Notes under the pieces: generated by a model
Database searches by the model: none
Told to the model about the DNA's origin: nothing
What the model saw: only the letters and a program-made list of their open reading frames with translations
Shown here: positions 34,702 to 43,649 of the stretch, piece after piece
Layout of the letters: the number at the start of each line of letters is the position of its first letter
Position numbering within the stretch: position 1 is the stretch's first letter
Assembly (NCBI RefSeq): GCF_905332535.1
Contig: NZ_CAJOCF010000001.1
Coordinates: 1 to 64,000 of the forward strand
From: Latilactobacillus fragifolii
GTDB taxonomy: Bacteria; Bacillota; Bacilli; Lactobacillales; Lactobacillaceae
DNA length: 64,000 bases
Direction: 5' to 3'
Translations under genes and position numbers: made by a program

Positions 34702-35655
34702 ATGTCAGAAACAATGCACGCCGTTGCTATCCAACAATATGGCGACGAAAATCAACTTGAAATGATTACTTTACCAATCCCGACAATTGGCGAGCACCAA
34801 GTCCTTATCCAATCTAAGGCCACAGCCATCAACCCTATCGACTGGAAATTACGTGAGGGCCATCTCGCAAGTATGTTCCAATGGGAATTCCCAATCGTCC
34901 TTGGCTGGGATCTTTCGGGTGTTGTTGTTGCCGTTGGTTCAGCCGTAACAGAATGGCACGTTGGCGATGAAGTTTTCGCACGACCTGCAACTTCCAATCG
35001 TGGTACGTATGCCGAATACGTTGCTGTTGACGACAACTTAATCGCCCCCAAACCAGCTAACGTCACTTTTGAAGAAGCAGCTGCCGTCCCATTAGCTGGT
35101 GAAACCGCTTGGCAAGCACTCTTTGACCACGGCCACCTACAACCAGGAGAAACGGTCCTTGTACAAGCTGGTTCAGGTGGGGTGGGTTCATACGCCATTC
35201 AATTTGCAAAAGCAATTGGCGCCCATGTTATCACGACAACGAGTGCTAAACACTTTGATCTTGTTCGTGAACTTGGCGCTGATGAAATCATTGATTACCG
35301 AACTGAAAAAGTTGCCGATAAAGCTCACAATGTCGATCTCGTTATCGACACGATTGGAGGGCAAGGGCAAGTTGATGCATGGGCTGTTCTCAATCCCGAA
35401 ACGGGTCGCCAAATTTCAATTGTCGGTCAAGCCCCTGAAACAGCAGCCAGCATTAAAGATACCAATATGACTTTCGAAGCGATTTGGCTAAATCCAGATG
35501 GTGCCGAACTGAAAAAAATCGCCGCATTAATGGCAGATGGTAAGGTCAAATCAATTATCGATACCGTCTTCCCATTTTCCGCTGAAGGCTTAATAAAAGC
35601 TCATCAGCTAAGTGCCACAAACCACTCGACTGGGAAAGTCGTCATTAAATTCTAG
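34702..35655 (+). CDS. medium-chain quinone/zinc-free alcohol dehydrogenase-like reductase
   Basis: 317 aa. GroES-like N-terminal domain (about 5-115, VLGWDLSGVVVAVG) and a Rossmann domain with AGSGGVGSYAIQFAK (about 156-170) for NADPH. The zinc-ligand cysteines of true alcohol dehydrogenases are missing, so it belongs to the QOR/zeta-crystallin group that reduces quinones or enones. It is monocistronic, with its own ribosome site AAAGAGG and a terminator after it. A related gene lies 1 kb downstream. Confidence 0.85.
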   Translation: MSETMHAVAIQQYGDENQLEMITLPIPTIGEHQVLIQSKATAINPIDWKLREGHLASMFQWEFPIVLGWDLSGVVVAVGSAVTEWHVGDEVFARPATSNRGTYAEYVAVDDNLIAPKPANVTFEEAAAVPLAGETAWQALFDHGHLQPGETVLVQAGSGGVGSYAIQFAKAIGAHVITTTSAKHFDLVRELGADEIIDYRTEKVADKAHNVDLVIDTIGGQGQVDAWAVLNPETGRQISIVGQAPETAASIKDTNMTFEAIWLNPDGAELKKIAALMADGKVKSIIDTVFPFSAEGLIKAHQLSATNHSTGKVVIKF

Positions 35656-35665
35656 ATAAGCTCCC

Positions 35666-35698
35666 AACACCGTTAATCAAATTAGCGGTGTTTTTTTA
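35666..35698 (+). terminator. terminator
   Basis: ACACCGTTAAT and ATTAGCGGTGT pair (one mismatch), followed by a T-run. Confidence 0.88.
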
Positions 35699-35822
35699 AT
35701 TATTTAGGCAAAAATAACCGTGATGGCCGTCAACCATCTTATTTCGGAGATTTTTAAAAATAAATTGATTTCAGGTATTAATTAATAGTATAATCTATCT
35801 ACGAAGTAAGGGAGGCATTATC

Positions 35823-36596
35823 ATGGAAAGAACGTATCAATCACGCGCGGCATTAAAAAAAGAAGTTAAGTCACTATTTACTGGTCATTGGGGGAAGGCC
35901 GTTACATTGAACGCTATCCCCACTCTGTTGTCAATTATTGGGGTGATCATTATCGGCGTATTCTTGATGGCTATGTTGGCCATCTTCGCAACCACCGCCC
36001 CTTCGATGGTTAGCAATGAACCTTTTTCAGGTCATTCGTCCGGTAATAGTTTTGCCGGCCAAGTTCCAAGTTTCATTTTGGGGCTCATCACACTTGGTAT
36101 CAATTTTACTTTCTTAGATTGGCTTCGTTCTAAAGATGCTGATTTTAGTTCGCTCAAAGGTGCCTTCAGTGTTTTCTCAAAACGCTATTTCTTGGGGGCT
36201 TTTCTAATTCGTATTTTAGCTGGCATATTCATATTTCTTTGGACGTTATTATTTATTATTCCAGGGATCATCAAGCGTTATGCCTATTCACAAGCCCTCT
36301 ATATCTTTAAAGATTTAACGGATAGTAATCCACAAGCTGACGTTAGCTTTTTAGACTGCTTAACCAAGAGTCGGGCATTAATGAACGGTCATAAGTTCCG
36401 CTTTTTCGTCTTACAACTAAGTTTCTTAGGTTGGGATATTTTAGCTATCCTCTCACTTGGTATTGGCTTTTTCTGGTTAAATCCTTATAAAAATGCCACT
36501 TATATGGCTTTTTATAAAGACTTAGCTGGCGATCAATTTTTACAAACGCCTGCTGCAAAAGCAGCAACTGACGCAGTTCCTGCCGAAACAATTTAA
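35823..36596 (+). CDS. DUF975-family integral membrane protein
   Basis: 257 aa with about four to five membrane helices. The DUF975 features are the N-terminal amphipathic RAALKKEVKSLFTGHWGKAV, the central FLDWLRSKDADF and the conserved IPGIIKRYAYSQALYIFKD (about 147-165). The function of the family is unknown; members are common in Lactobacillales and often change with envelope stress. It has its own GGGAGG ribosome site and a terminator. Confidence 0.85.
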   Translation: MERTYQSRAALKKEVKSLFTGHWGKAVTLNAIPTLLSIIGVIIIGVFLMAMLAIFATTAPSMVSNEPFSGHSSGNSFAGQVPSFILGLITLGINFTFLDWLRSKDADFSSLKGAFSVFSKRYFLGAFLIRILAGIFIFLWTLLFIIPGIIKRYAYSQALYIFKDLTDSNPQADVSFLDCLTKSRALMNGHKFRFFVLQLSFLGWDILAILSLGIGFFWLNPYKNATYMAFYKDLAGDQFLQTPAAKAATDAVPAETI

Positions 36597-36603
36597 ACGC
36601 ATC

Positions 36604-36633
36604 AAAGACGCCATCAATCAGGCGTCTTTTTTT
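36604..36633 (+). terminator. terminator
   Basis: AGACGCC and GGCGTCT pair, followed by a T-run. Confidence 0.88.
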
Positions 36634-36699
36634 GTATTATAAGGTGCTTAGCGGTAAGCTTAGCTTAATCATTTTTATTCAGAAAGGATCCCATCTATC

Positions 36700-37683
36700 A
36701 TGACTAGTAATCACCAAATTCAACTGAATTCCGAACACAATTGGCACGCAGTGACCGGTGAAATCCCTACGCCGCAACCTAAAGAGTTACTCATCAAAGT
36801 CATGGCAAGCAGCCTCAACCCCGTCGATCTTAAAAGACGCGCCGTCACGACAACGATTCTCGGTTATGACGGCTACGGTACTGTTCAAACAGTCGGCACC
36901 GCCGTCACTCATTTCCACCCTGGAGATATCGTTTTCTATGCTGGTAGTACTCAGATTGATGGCAGCTTGCAACACTATCAATGTGTCCCAGAAGCAATTT
37001 GTGCGCTCGCCCCCACTTCGATTAGTGCCGCAGAGATTGCCGGCTTACCACTTGTTTCGCTAACTGCCTATGAATTACTTTTCGAAAAACTCGGTTTTAC
37101 CGCTAAACAAAATGCCAATTATGGTCAATCCTTGTTAATCATTAATGGCGCTGGCGGAGTTGGTTCGCTCTTAAGCCAACTTGCTAAGTGGGCTGGGTTA
37201 ACCGTTACTGCTACAAGTAGCCCCACGCATTTCGCTTGGCTTAAAGCAAACGGTGTTGATCAACCGTTGGATTATCATTCGCCAAGTGCGCTAGCTAACT
37301 TAGCTGGGCTTTTCGACAATGCATTTGATGCCATCGCCGTCCTTTATGATATTGAAAGCTATCTCCCTGAGGTTGCACGCTTGATTAAACCATTTGGACA
37401 GGTCGGCACGATTGTCGGCAATGCCCATCCACTTGATCTTGCACCGCTCAAACCCAAATCAGCGTCGTTTTCATTCGAGTACATGTTCACCAAGACTGAC
37501 TTTCAATACCAGACTGCCAGCCAAGGTGCCATTTTGCAGCAAATCGCACAACTAATCGATGCACAACTTCTGCATCCCATCACAACCGCCCACTACAACG
37601 GCTTAACGGTCGCTAATCTCCAAACGATTACTGATAAGCTATTAGCTGGCCATACGACTGGTAAACAGGTATTGGTCTACTAA
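36700..37683 (+). CDS. medium-chain reductase (quinone oxidoreductase-like)
   Basis: 327 aa. Same two-domain plan as the gene at 34.7 kb, with a GroES-like domain and the nucleotide loop INGAGGVGSLLSQLAKWAG (about 147-165). It corresponds to the ZADH/AST-like branch (YogA/ZTA1-like), without the catalytic zinc cysteines. It should reduce quinones or alkenals with NADPH; the substrate is not predictable. It is monocistronic, with AGAAAGGA upstream of the ATG and a terminator downstream. Confidence 0.85.
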   Translation: MTSNHQIQLNSEHNWHAVTGEIPTPQPKELLIKVMASSLNPVDLKRRAVTTTILGYDGYGTVQTVGTAVTHFHPGDIVFYAGSTQIDGSLQHYQCVPEAICALAPTSISAAEIAGLPLVSLTAYELLFEKLGFTAKQNANYGQSLLIINGAGGVGSLLSQLAKWAGLTVTATSSPTHFAWLKANGVDQPLDYHSPSALANLAGLFDNAFDAIAVLYDIESYLPEVARLIKPFGQVGTIVGNAHPLDLAPLKPKSASFSFEYMFTKTDFQYQTASQGAILQQIAQLIDAQLLHPITTAHYNGLTVANLQTITDKLLAGHTTGKQVLVY

Positions 37684-37688
37684 CTATC

Positions 37689-37722
37689 AAAAAGCCGCAA
37701 CCAAAATTGGTTGCGGCTTTTT
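37689..37722. terminator. bidirectional terminator
   Basis: AAGCCGCAACC and GGTTGCGGCTT pair perfectly between A- and T-runs. Confidence 0.9.
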
Positions 37723-37883
37723 GATTTAGGGCGTTGGTCCTTTTTAAACCCAACGGTCATCGTGTTAGTGGGGATTGATCCCACACATCAATCATCCATT
37801 TGGTAATTCACTTTTGAAAGCGAAACACATTGATTTTCTTGGGAGGAATTTCAATATTGATGATTGGTTCTACCATTGAACTA
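37723..37883. other. intergenic stretch without a recognised gene
   Basis: No ORF with coding character. It contains a short hairpin (GTGGGG...CCCAC near 37779-37795) and, at 37842-37847, a GGGAGG that could serve a 19-codon frame starting at the ATG at 37859. It may be the remains of a lost gene or the upstream part of the riboswitch-like element that follows. Confidence 0.4.
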
Positions 37884-37948
37884 TCATTCATTGGGCGGGC
37901 TGAGACCCTGTCTATCTGATATTGATAGAATACCAAGTAGGTGTGAAT
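37884..37948 (+). ncRNA. degenerate TPP-riboswitch-like element
   Basis: CTGAGA (37900-37905), CCC, then CTGAT-(N)-GATAGAATACCAAGTAGG (to 37941) follow the THI-box order (CTGAGA, ACCC, CTGATCTGGATAATGCCAGCGTAGG) with near-normal spacing. ATTCA (37886-37890) can pair with TGAAT (37944-37948) as P1, and GGG with CCC as P2. The P3 arm is missing and several core bases differ, so it may be a relic. No gene follows on this strand before the terminator at 37984. Confidence 0.35.
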
Positions 37949-37983
37949 AAATTATGAACTTTCAAGTATGAAATGATGTCTAT

Positions 37984-38020
37984 TAAAAAAGCCACCACCA
38001 CTTTGGTGGGGACTTTTTAT
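37984..38020. terminator. bidirectional terminator at the end of the ECF operon
   Basis: AAAAAGCCACCACCACTTTGGTGGGGACTTTTT forms a stem with A- and T-runs. It can end the ECF operon (minus) and the riboswitch-like transcript (plus). Confidence 0.8.
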
Positions 38021-38021
38021 T

Positions 38022-38732
38022 TTATAAGTGCGCATCTTCTGTCACCAACAAACCGTATTTCACTTTAAACCGGCTGATAATCCGATACCACGATTGGTAG
38101 AAGAAGAAAATAAAGAAGACATTTGATAACGCGTGCGCCAGATCAAAATAAAAACTCGCGAGATAGGCTGCAATGAAGGTCTTAATCGTCAGTGGATTGA
38201 CATACGCCACAAAATACCACAAATTCATCGTCCATCCAAATATAAAACCCCAGACAAACCCAAAAATGCAGAGTAAGTATTTATTCTGGGCCCACTGATA
38301 ACGACCAATTAAGCCCGCCGTGACCCCCATCATGCCCCAGCAAAACATTTGCCATGGGGTCCATGGTCCTTGACCTAAAAACATATTAGAAACAATGGCC
38401 GCAGTCGATCCTACAATAAAGCCGGATTCTGGACCAAGGACTAACGCTGAAACAATAATCACAAAACTGGTCGGTTGCACACTGGGAAGCGGTGCAAACG
38501 GCACCCGCGTGACTGCCGCAATCGCTGCTAAGACCGCGATAAAAATAATTTCGCGGGCTCGAATATCACGGGTTTCAAATCGCCAATAAAATGGCAACAT
38601 ACTTACAACCAGACAGCTAAAACTGAAAATCAGAAAGTGTTGCCCTTTTAAAGCAACGATTAACAACATGAAAATCGCCATCATTAAAAAAGCTACGCCA
38701 AATATCATCCAACTACGCTTGAAAGCCTTCAT
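38022..38732 (-). CDS. ECF transporter substrate-binding (S) component
   Basis: 236 aa with about six to seven membrane helices. ECF S-component features include REIIFIAVLAAIAAVTRVPFAPLPSVQPTSF and the GPWTPWQMFCWGMMG loop, which resembles S components assigned to cobalamin or related large substrates (CbrT/CblT-like groups). It captures the vitamin and docks on the T protein. The start at 38732 overlaps the stop of the ATPase gene as ATGA, showing translational coupling. The neighbouring surface proteins argue for a cobalamin-like ligand, but no cobalamin riboswitch is visible. Confidence 0.82.
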   Translation of the reverse strand: MKAFKRSWMIFGVAFLMMAIFMLLIVALKGQHFLIFSFSCLVVSMLPFYWRFETRDIRAREIIFIAVLAAIAAVTRVPFAPLPSVQPTSFVIIVSALVLGPESGFIVGSTAAIVSNMFLGQGPWTPWQMFCWGMMGVTAGLIGRYQWAQNKYLLCIFGFVWGFIFGWTMNLWYFVAYVNPLTIKTFIAAYLASFYFDLAHALSNVFFIFFFYQSWYRIISRFKVKYGLLVTEDAHL

Positions 38733-40375
38733 ACCTGCACCTCTTCCCAATTCAAGGCTTCAGGCAATTGCTTACGTAACATTCGGTTGATTGTTGTTGT
38801 GTAGAAAAAGTTATGGGCGAAAAAGGCATACGGCTCATCCGCTGCTACAATCGTCCCATCAAATAATAAGGCACAACGGCTAGCAAACCGGGCACTAAAG
38901 GCCATATCGTGGCTCGCCATAATCAACGTTAATCCTTCAGCTTGTAGCCGCGTTAACAATTCGCCCAATGCGCGTTTGCGAATCGGATCAAGTCCCTTTG
39001 TTGGTTCATCTAATAAGAGGAGCTGCGGCTGCGCTAACAAGACAATCCCGAGTGCAATCAGTTGCTGTTCCCCACCGCTGGCATCCTGTGGATTACGCTC
39101 GGCTAACATTTGTAAGCCTAATTTAGTCAACATTTCGTCCGCTACCTGTTCGGGCGTTACCCGTTTTAGCTGCCGCGCCCGTTCTACAAATTCTTGGCGG
39201 ACACTATCATAACTGAAATGATCCGTCGGGGTTTGTGAAAGATAGCCCACGGTTTTAAAAAGGTCAGCTGGGGCCCACTTACTGATTTTTTTGCCTTGTA
39301 ACTTGATTTCGCCATGGCGCGGCTGTAATAAACCAATCAAAAGTTGCAACAACGTCGATTTACCGGTCCCATTCTTACCGACAATCGCTAACCAATCGCC
39401 GGTGCGCACTGCTAGATCGAGCTGTTCTAAAACATAGGGGTCATTTTTTTCATATTGAAAGCTCACCTGTTGCGCCTTTAAAATTGTTGGGCGATCGTTT
39501 ATCGCTAACTCCCGTTTGTGATGCGTCAACTGCCATTTTTGCTGGTCGATACGTTGTTGCCCACTGACCACGGTTAACGGCAATGCCGCGATATCAGTCG
39601 GGGCCATCAAGCCATTTTGTAAAAAAACGCGCGGAACATCTGGTACGAATTCACGCAATGCCGGTTGCGCCCAAATCGCTGCTAAGCCGTCAGCAACTGG
39701 TCCTTGATACGTTATCTCACCATCATCCATTAACCAGAGTTGATTCGAAAGCGGTAAGATATCATCCAATTGGTGCTCACTGATAATCACTGTCATCCCC
39801 AGTTCATCGTGTACCCGCTGTAAGAGACTAATAAATTCTTTGGTCGCAATTGGATCAAGTTGCGCCGTTGGTTCATCCAGCAATAGAAGCGTTGGCTGTA
39901 AAATCAAAACCGCCGCTAGGTTGACGATCTGTTTTTGACCACCTGATAAGTCGTGAACAGAAGCGTACAGTAAATCTTGGAACCCTAAAAAACTGACTAA
40001 TTCAGCAATCCGTTTTTGAATATTGGCACTCGTTTCACCGATGTTCTCAAGTGAAAAAGCGAGTTCTTGGATAACCGTATCCATAACTAACTGATTATCA
40101 GGATTTTGAAACACCATCCCAATCTTTTGGGCACTTAAGGCTTGTGGTAACGTCTCTAATGGTTGCCCCGCAAACATAATCTCACCTGACCGTTTGCCAA
40201 CTGACCAAAGTTCTCTTTTTAACTGCCGCAACAAGGTCGTCTTCCCGCTGCCTGAGTTGCCGGCTAACGTAATGAAATCACCGGTCTGAACGGTTAGATT
40301 AATGTCTTTCAGATTTTGTTGGGTTGCTAATGCGTATTGAAAATTAAACTGTTTTATTTGCGCAATGTCCACCAT
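38729..40375 (-). CDS. fused double ATPase of the ECF transporter
   Basis: 548 aa, two ABC ATPase domains in one chain. Domain 1 has Walker A GNSGSGKTT (about 36-44), signature LSGGQKQ and Walker B LLLLDEPTAQLDP. Domain 2 has Walker A GKNGTGKST (about 335-343), signature ASGGEQQ and Walker B LLLLDEPTKGLDP. This equals EcfA1 plus EcfA2, as in YkoD-type dedicated (group I) transporters. The ATG at 40375 follows GGGAG; the frame overlaps the end of the T gene by 22 bases. Confidence 0.93.
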   Translation of the reverse strand: MVDIAQIKQFNFQYALATQQNLKDINLTVQTGDFITLAGNSGSGKTTLLRQLKRELWSVGKRSGEIMFAGQPLETLPQALSAQKIGMVFQNPDNQLVMDTVIQELAFSLENIGETSANIQKRIAELVSFLGFQDLLYASVHDLSGGQKQIVNLAAVLILQPTLLLLDEPTAQLDPIATKEFISLLQRVHDELGMTVIISEHQLDDILPLSNQLWLMDDGEITYQGPVADGLAAIWAQPALREFVPDVPRVFLQNGLMAPTDIAALPLTVVSGQQRIDQQKWQLTHHKRELAINDRPTILKAQQVSFQYEKNDPYVLEQLDLAVRTGDWLAIVGKNGTGKSTLLQLLIGLLQPRHGEIKLQGKKISKWAPADLFKTVGYLSQTPTDHFSYDSVRQEFVERARQLKRVTPEQVADEMLTKLGLQMLAERNPQDASGGEQQLIALGIVLLAQPQLLLLDEPTKGLDPIRKRALGELLTRLQAEGLTLIMASHDMAFSARFASRCALLFDGTIVAADEPYAFFAHNFFYTTTINRMLRKQLPEALNWEEVQV

Positions 40376-41286
40376 AAATACTCCCATCCTTCTAGTAATA
40401 ACGGCAAACTATCAATTAATAAGACTAACACTAAGCATAGCCAACCAGTCTGATCTAAATGAGCGGAGCCCAACACTGGATAGACAGCTAACCGCCCAAC
40501 CCCCTGTTTGGCAAGATAAAAACACAGGCCACTGCTGACTATTAAGCCGGTCAATAACCACCCATCCCGTTGGGTCAAACGATAACGCTGGTAACTCGTT
40601 CGCTTTTGCGCGCCATACCCGCGGGCCGTCATTGAATCAGCCGTTTGCAGTGCATCGACCAACGAATTTATCAATAATACTTCCATCAAACGCATTCCGG
40701 CATGGGAACGAGCACGCACACTCCCAGTTTCCATCTGTACACCACGCGTTTTTTGGACGTGCTTAATATTAGTAAATCGCCGAATAAACAAGGGCACAAA
40801 GCGCATTGTAATCATCGTCAATAGCGTCAGTTGTGGCGAAAGACGGTTAAATAAATATAAGAACTTATGATTTGTCATACTCTGATTATAAGAAACGAAA
40901 ATCAACATCAAAATGGCTAATGAAAGTGCCATTAAGAAACCATACGTCACGGCTTCCGCGGTGATCACCGTCCCACCAAATGTCGCAATGACGTGCGCGC
41001 CATGATTATTCATGATGGGATTCATCACGACAATAAAAAGCATCATAAACAACGCACCTTGTAATGCGCTCAATGTTTTCTGCTGGTTCTTGGCAAGTAA
41101 ATTCACCGCAATCATTATTAATAATTCACTTACTAAATAAATTGGATGAATAAAAGTCATCGAAAACGCAATTGTAATCACATAATACGCAAAGATGACG
41201 ATTGGATTTAATTGATCAAAAACCAGCTGCGATTTTAGCCCTGAGGTGCGTCGCGATCGTGACCGAGATCTTCCGTATACAGCCAA
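40354..41286 (-). CDS. ECF transporter transmembrane (T) component
   Basis: 310 aa. About five to six membrane helices and the coupling-helix motifs of EcfT (RFTNIKHVQKTRGVQ and DSMTARGYGAQKR, the two Ala-Arg-Gly-type motifs that bind the ATPases). The start is TTG at 41286, 10 bases after GGAG, which overlaps the end of the DUF4430 gene by 52 bases and gives a basic N-terminus (RSRSRSRR). No other in-frame start codon was seen before the first helix. The overlap implies tight coupling with the DUF4430 protein. Confidence 0.88.
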   Translation of the reverse strand: MAVYGRSRSRSRRTSGLKSQLVFDQLNPIVIFAYYVITIAFSMTFIHPIYLVSELLIMIAVNLLAKNQQKTLSALQGALFMMLFIVVMNPIMNNHGAHVIATFGGTVITAEAVTYGFLMALSLAILMLIFVSYNQSMTNHKFLYLFNRLSPQLTLLTMITMRFVPLFIRRFTNIKHVQKTRGVQMETGSVRARSHAGMRLMEVLLINSLVDALQTADSMTARGYGAQKRTSYQRYRLTQRDGWLLTGLIVSSGLCFYLAKQGVGRLAVYPVLGSAHLDQTGWLCLVLVLLIDSLPLLLEGWEYLWWTLRK

Positions 41287-42029
41287 TCGATAACATCTCC
41301 ACTCTTAACAGGATAACTACCGCAAGAATAATTGGGAAAAACCCCATTCACTCGGTACAGCCAACCACTTAACGGTCCTTTATCAAATTCGAATAACCCA
41401 TTAATTCCTTTGACATAAACCCCACCACCAGTCCCGCGGTAGGATAACGCCATCCCCCTACTTTGTAGATCGCGTTTGAGGACATCAATTACCATATCAC
41501 CATCTTTGATTTCAACTTGATCAGCATTCAACCATTTGGGATTGCCTTCACTAATGGGTCCATAGACATTGACACTCACCGTTTTAATTACCGGCTGGGG
41601 GGCGGGGGTTGACGGGGTGGTTGCTTTATTTTGAGCCGCTTGTGACGACTGGTTAGCGGCTGCTTGTGGCACTGGTGCTGGTGCTGACGATTCTTGCGCT
41701 GCAGCTTGTTGTTGTGCTACTGATTGTTTGCTGGTCGCTTCGGTTTGTGATTCACTCGGTTGTTCCGACTGATGACTAGCTTTGCGTATTTCAGCTATTT
41801 TCTGACTTTCAGATACCGTCTGCCGATGGGACTCAGTAACCTTTGACTTCGCTTTACCGTCTAAACCAACCGTTACTGATTTGTTAATGCGCTTAGATTG
41901 GTGGGCTTTTTTCGCAGGTTGACTACTGGTGGCCACATTATCTTGGGCAACCGTTTGATATGTCCCATAACCGATACCGCTCAAAATAATCAAACTACTA
42001 ATGATCGCAATAATTCTCTTTTTAGACAT
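41235..42029 (-). CDS. membrane-anchored DUF4430 (transcobalamin C-terminal-like) protein
   Basis: 264 aa. An N-terminal membrane anchor (about 5-25, no lipobox cysteine), a Ser/Gln/Ala/Pro-rich spacer (about 35-145) and a C-terminal DUF4430 domain (about 147-258) with SGWLYRVNGVFPNYSCGSYPV and VIDWLYTEDLG, the Trp-containing ending typical of the beta domain of transcobalamin and intrinsic factor. In those carriers this domain covers cobalamin against an alpha/alpha barrel. A separate protein with barrel-like repeats is encoded 16 bases upstream. AGGAGGG precedes the ATG. Confidence 0.82.
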   Translation of the reverse strand: MSKKRIIAIISSLIILSGIGYGTYQTVAQDNVATSSQPAKKAHQSKRINKSVTVGLDGKAKSKVTESHRQTVSESQKIAEIRKASHQSEQPSESQTEATSKQSVAQQQAAAQESSAPAPVPQAAANQSSQAAQNKATTPSTPAPQPVIKTVSVNVYGPISEGNPKWLNADQVEIKDGDMVIDVLKRDLQSRGMALSYRGTGGGVYVKGINGLFEFDKGPLSGWLYRVNGVFPNYSCGSYPVKSGDVIDWLYTEDLGHDRDAPQG

Positions 42030-42044
42030 TAGGCCCTCCTAGTG

Positions 42045-43649
42045 TTATGCCATTCGCCGTTTGAACCAAATTCCGCCAGCACCAATTAAAAGTAGCCCAC
42101 CTACCATCGGTGTGCCCGTTGACATTACCCCCGTTTGAGGCAATTGTTTTGCTGTTTTTTGCGTCTTGTTCTTACGGTTTAGTTGCTGCTGATTTTCATT
42201 ATTGGTCGTCACCACGGGTTGTGCAAACTTGAAACTTACCGTGTTATTGGCTTCATTAATCAAAAGAACTTTAGTCGGTGTATCCTTTAATTGATAGCCG
42301 TCAACTGCCACTTCAGTTGCGTTAACCACTAGGGAAAGGCCGACTCTTTGGTGCTTCAAGTAAACCACTTTCAGGACTTGGCCATTTTCATCAACAGCTT
42401 GCACCTGAACATCGGCAAACTGCACAACCGTTTGCTTTCGATACTGGAACGTGACTGTTGTTCCCGCTTTAGCAACCTGAACAGTTTGTTGTGCGTCACC
42501 TAACAATTGATACCCATCAACGGCGACTTGATTAGCATTCACCGTAATAGTTTGACCAACGGTTTGGTCAGCCAATTGAACACGTTTTAAAACTTGGCCA
42601 TTTTCATCGACTGCTTGCACTGTCACCGGTGCCTTTTCAATGATTGGGGTTTTAAAATCATAAATTGAGCCTTTTCCAGCTTGAAATAACCGGTATTGGG
42701 CTAACGTATAGACAGCTTGCTCGGTTGACATTGCTAGCGACCCCATATCATTGTCAATCTTCCAACGGAACTGTCCATCTGCTCTTTGATAAGCGACCAA
42801 CCGTGAAATCGGATTAGCGCCTTGATCGCCAACAAACGCCGTCATTGGATCCACCCCAGCTGCAATTAAGCCCATAATAACCATGGCCGTACTATTGGAA
42901 TTTTCTTCTGTCATATAAACACTCGGAATTAAAAAACCACCCGTTTGTGCCACGAATGCTTTTGCTTTCAGCATCGTCACTGCTTTGTCTAGCGCAGCTT
43001 GAACACCAGGAAAGTCACGATGCATCCCCAACGCTGTCATCGTCATCCCGGTCATATCTAAATCGCTTTTGCTCCCAAAGAGGGCCCAACCATTTTCAGC
43101 ATTCTGCGCCTTTAAAACAACTGGAATTAAGCTATCAATCGCTTGTTGCGCTTTAGCACCATAATCACGCATGCTAAGGGCGATGATTCCGTAAACTTGC
43201 CCATTAATCCCACTCGTCGGTGCTTTTTCAATAATCTTATCAACCACATTTAAACCAGCGAAGTTGGTGGCATCTTCGCCAAGCGCTACCACCCCAATTG
43301 CTAGCTTTTCTAAATCGGTTGCCGAAAAATGTTGATCTGCGAGCATTGATTGGGCATCGGCAACCAAGGCGTTATGATAGCGCAATCGTTGGGCTGCACT
43401 CAATGGCACACCTGATTGAACAGCTGCTAAAGCTGACCATGCATCCGGTTGGTCGTTATTGAGCAATTGTTGCACCCCTGCTACCATCGCTTTTTGATAA
43501 TCTGTATCAGCTGCAGTACGTGGCGCTATTTGAGCAACATTGGCATCACTTGCCGCTACGTCTTGTGCACTACCAAGGACCGAGACGACGGGTGTGATTA
43601 ACATCAACCCTGTCCATAATAAGGTATAAAAGCGTTGTCTATTTTTCAT
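42045..43649 (-). CDS. LPXTG surface protein with prenyltransferase-like alpha/alpha-barrel repeats
   Basis: 534 aa. Signal peptide 1-34, then helical repeats (about 45-310) of the prenyltransferase/squalene-oxidase type (NGWALFGSKSDLDMTGMTMTAL, NSNSTAMVIMGLIAAG, DGQFRW), the fold of the alpha domain of cobalamin carriers. Two MucBP-like repeats follow (about 338-400 and 408-475; each starts V-QAVDENGQVLK). The C-terminus has the sortase signal LPQTG, a membrane helix and the tail KRRMA. It is the first gene of the five-gene operon with DUF4430 and ECF T, A and S, and probably the cell-wall ligand receptor. Confidence 0.85.
   Translation of the reverse strand: MKNRQRFYTLLWTGLMLITPVVSVLGSAQDVAASDANVAQIAPRTAADTDYQKAMVAGVQQLLNNDQPDAWSALAAVQSGVPLSAAQRLRYHNALVADAQSMLADQHFSATDLEKLAIGVVALGEDATNFAGLNVVDKIIEKAPTSGINGQVYGIIALSMRDYGAKAQQAIDSLIPVVLKAQNAENGWALFGSKSDLDMTGMTMTALGMHRDFPGVQAALDKAVTMLKAKAFVAQTGGFLIPSVYMTEENSNSTAMVIMGLIAAGVDPMTAFVGDQGANPISRLVAYQRADGQFRWKIDNDMGSLAMSTEQAVYTLAQYRLFQAGKGSIYDFKTPIIEKAPVTVQAVDENGQVLKRVQLADQTVGQTITVNANQVAVDGYQLLGDAQQTVQVAKAGTTVTFQYRKQTVVQFADVQVQAVDENGQVLKVVYLKHQRVGLSLVVNATEVAVDGYQLKDTPTKVLLINEANNTVSFKFAQPVVTTNNENQQQLNRKNKTQKTAKQLPQTGVMSTGTPMVGGLLLIGAGGIWFKRRMA

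Noticed and set aside
34752-35198. 148-aa open frame on the minus strand inside the reductase gene
   Set aside because: Antisense shadow of a clear medium-chain reductase; composition (many Thr, Ser, Pro) is that of a non-coding frame and there is no ribosome site.
37859-37918. 19-codon frame with GGGAGG upstream overlapping the TPP-like element
   Set aside because: Spacing to the ATG is about 11-12 bases and the frame has no protein-like pattern; kept only as a caution against the riboswitch reading.
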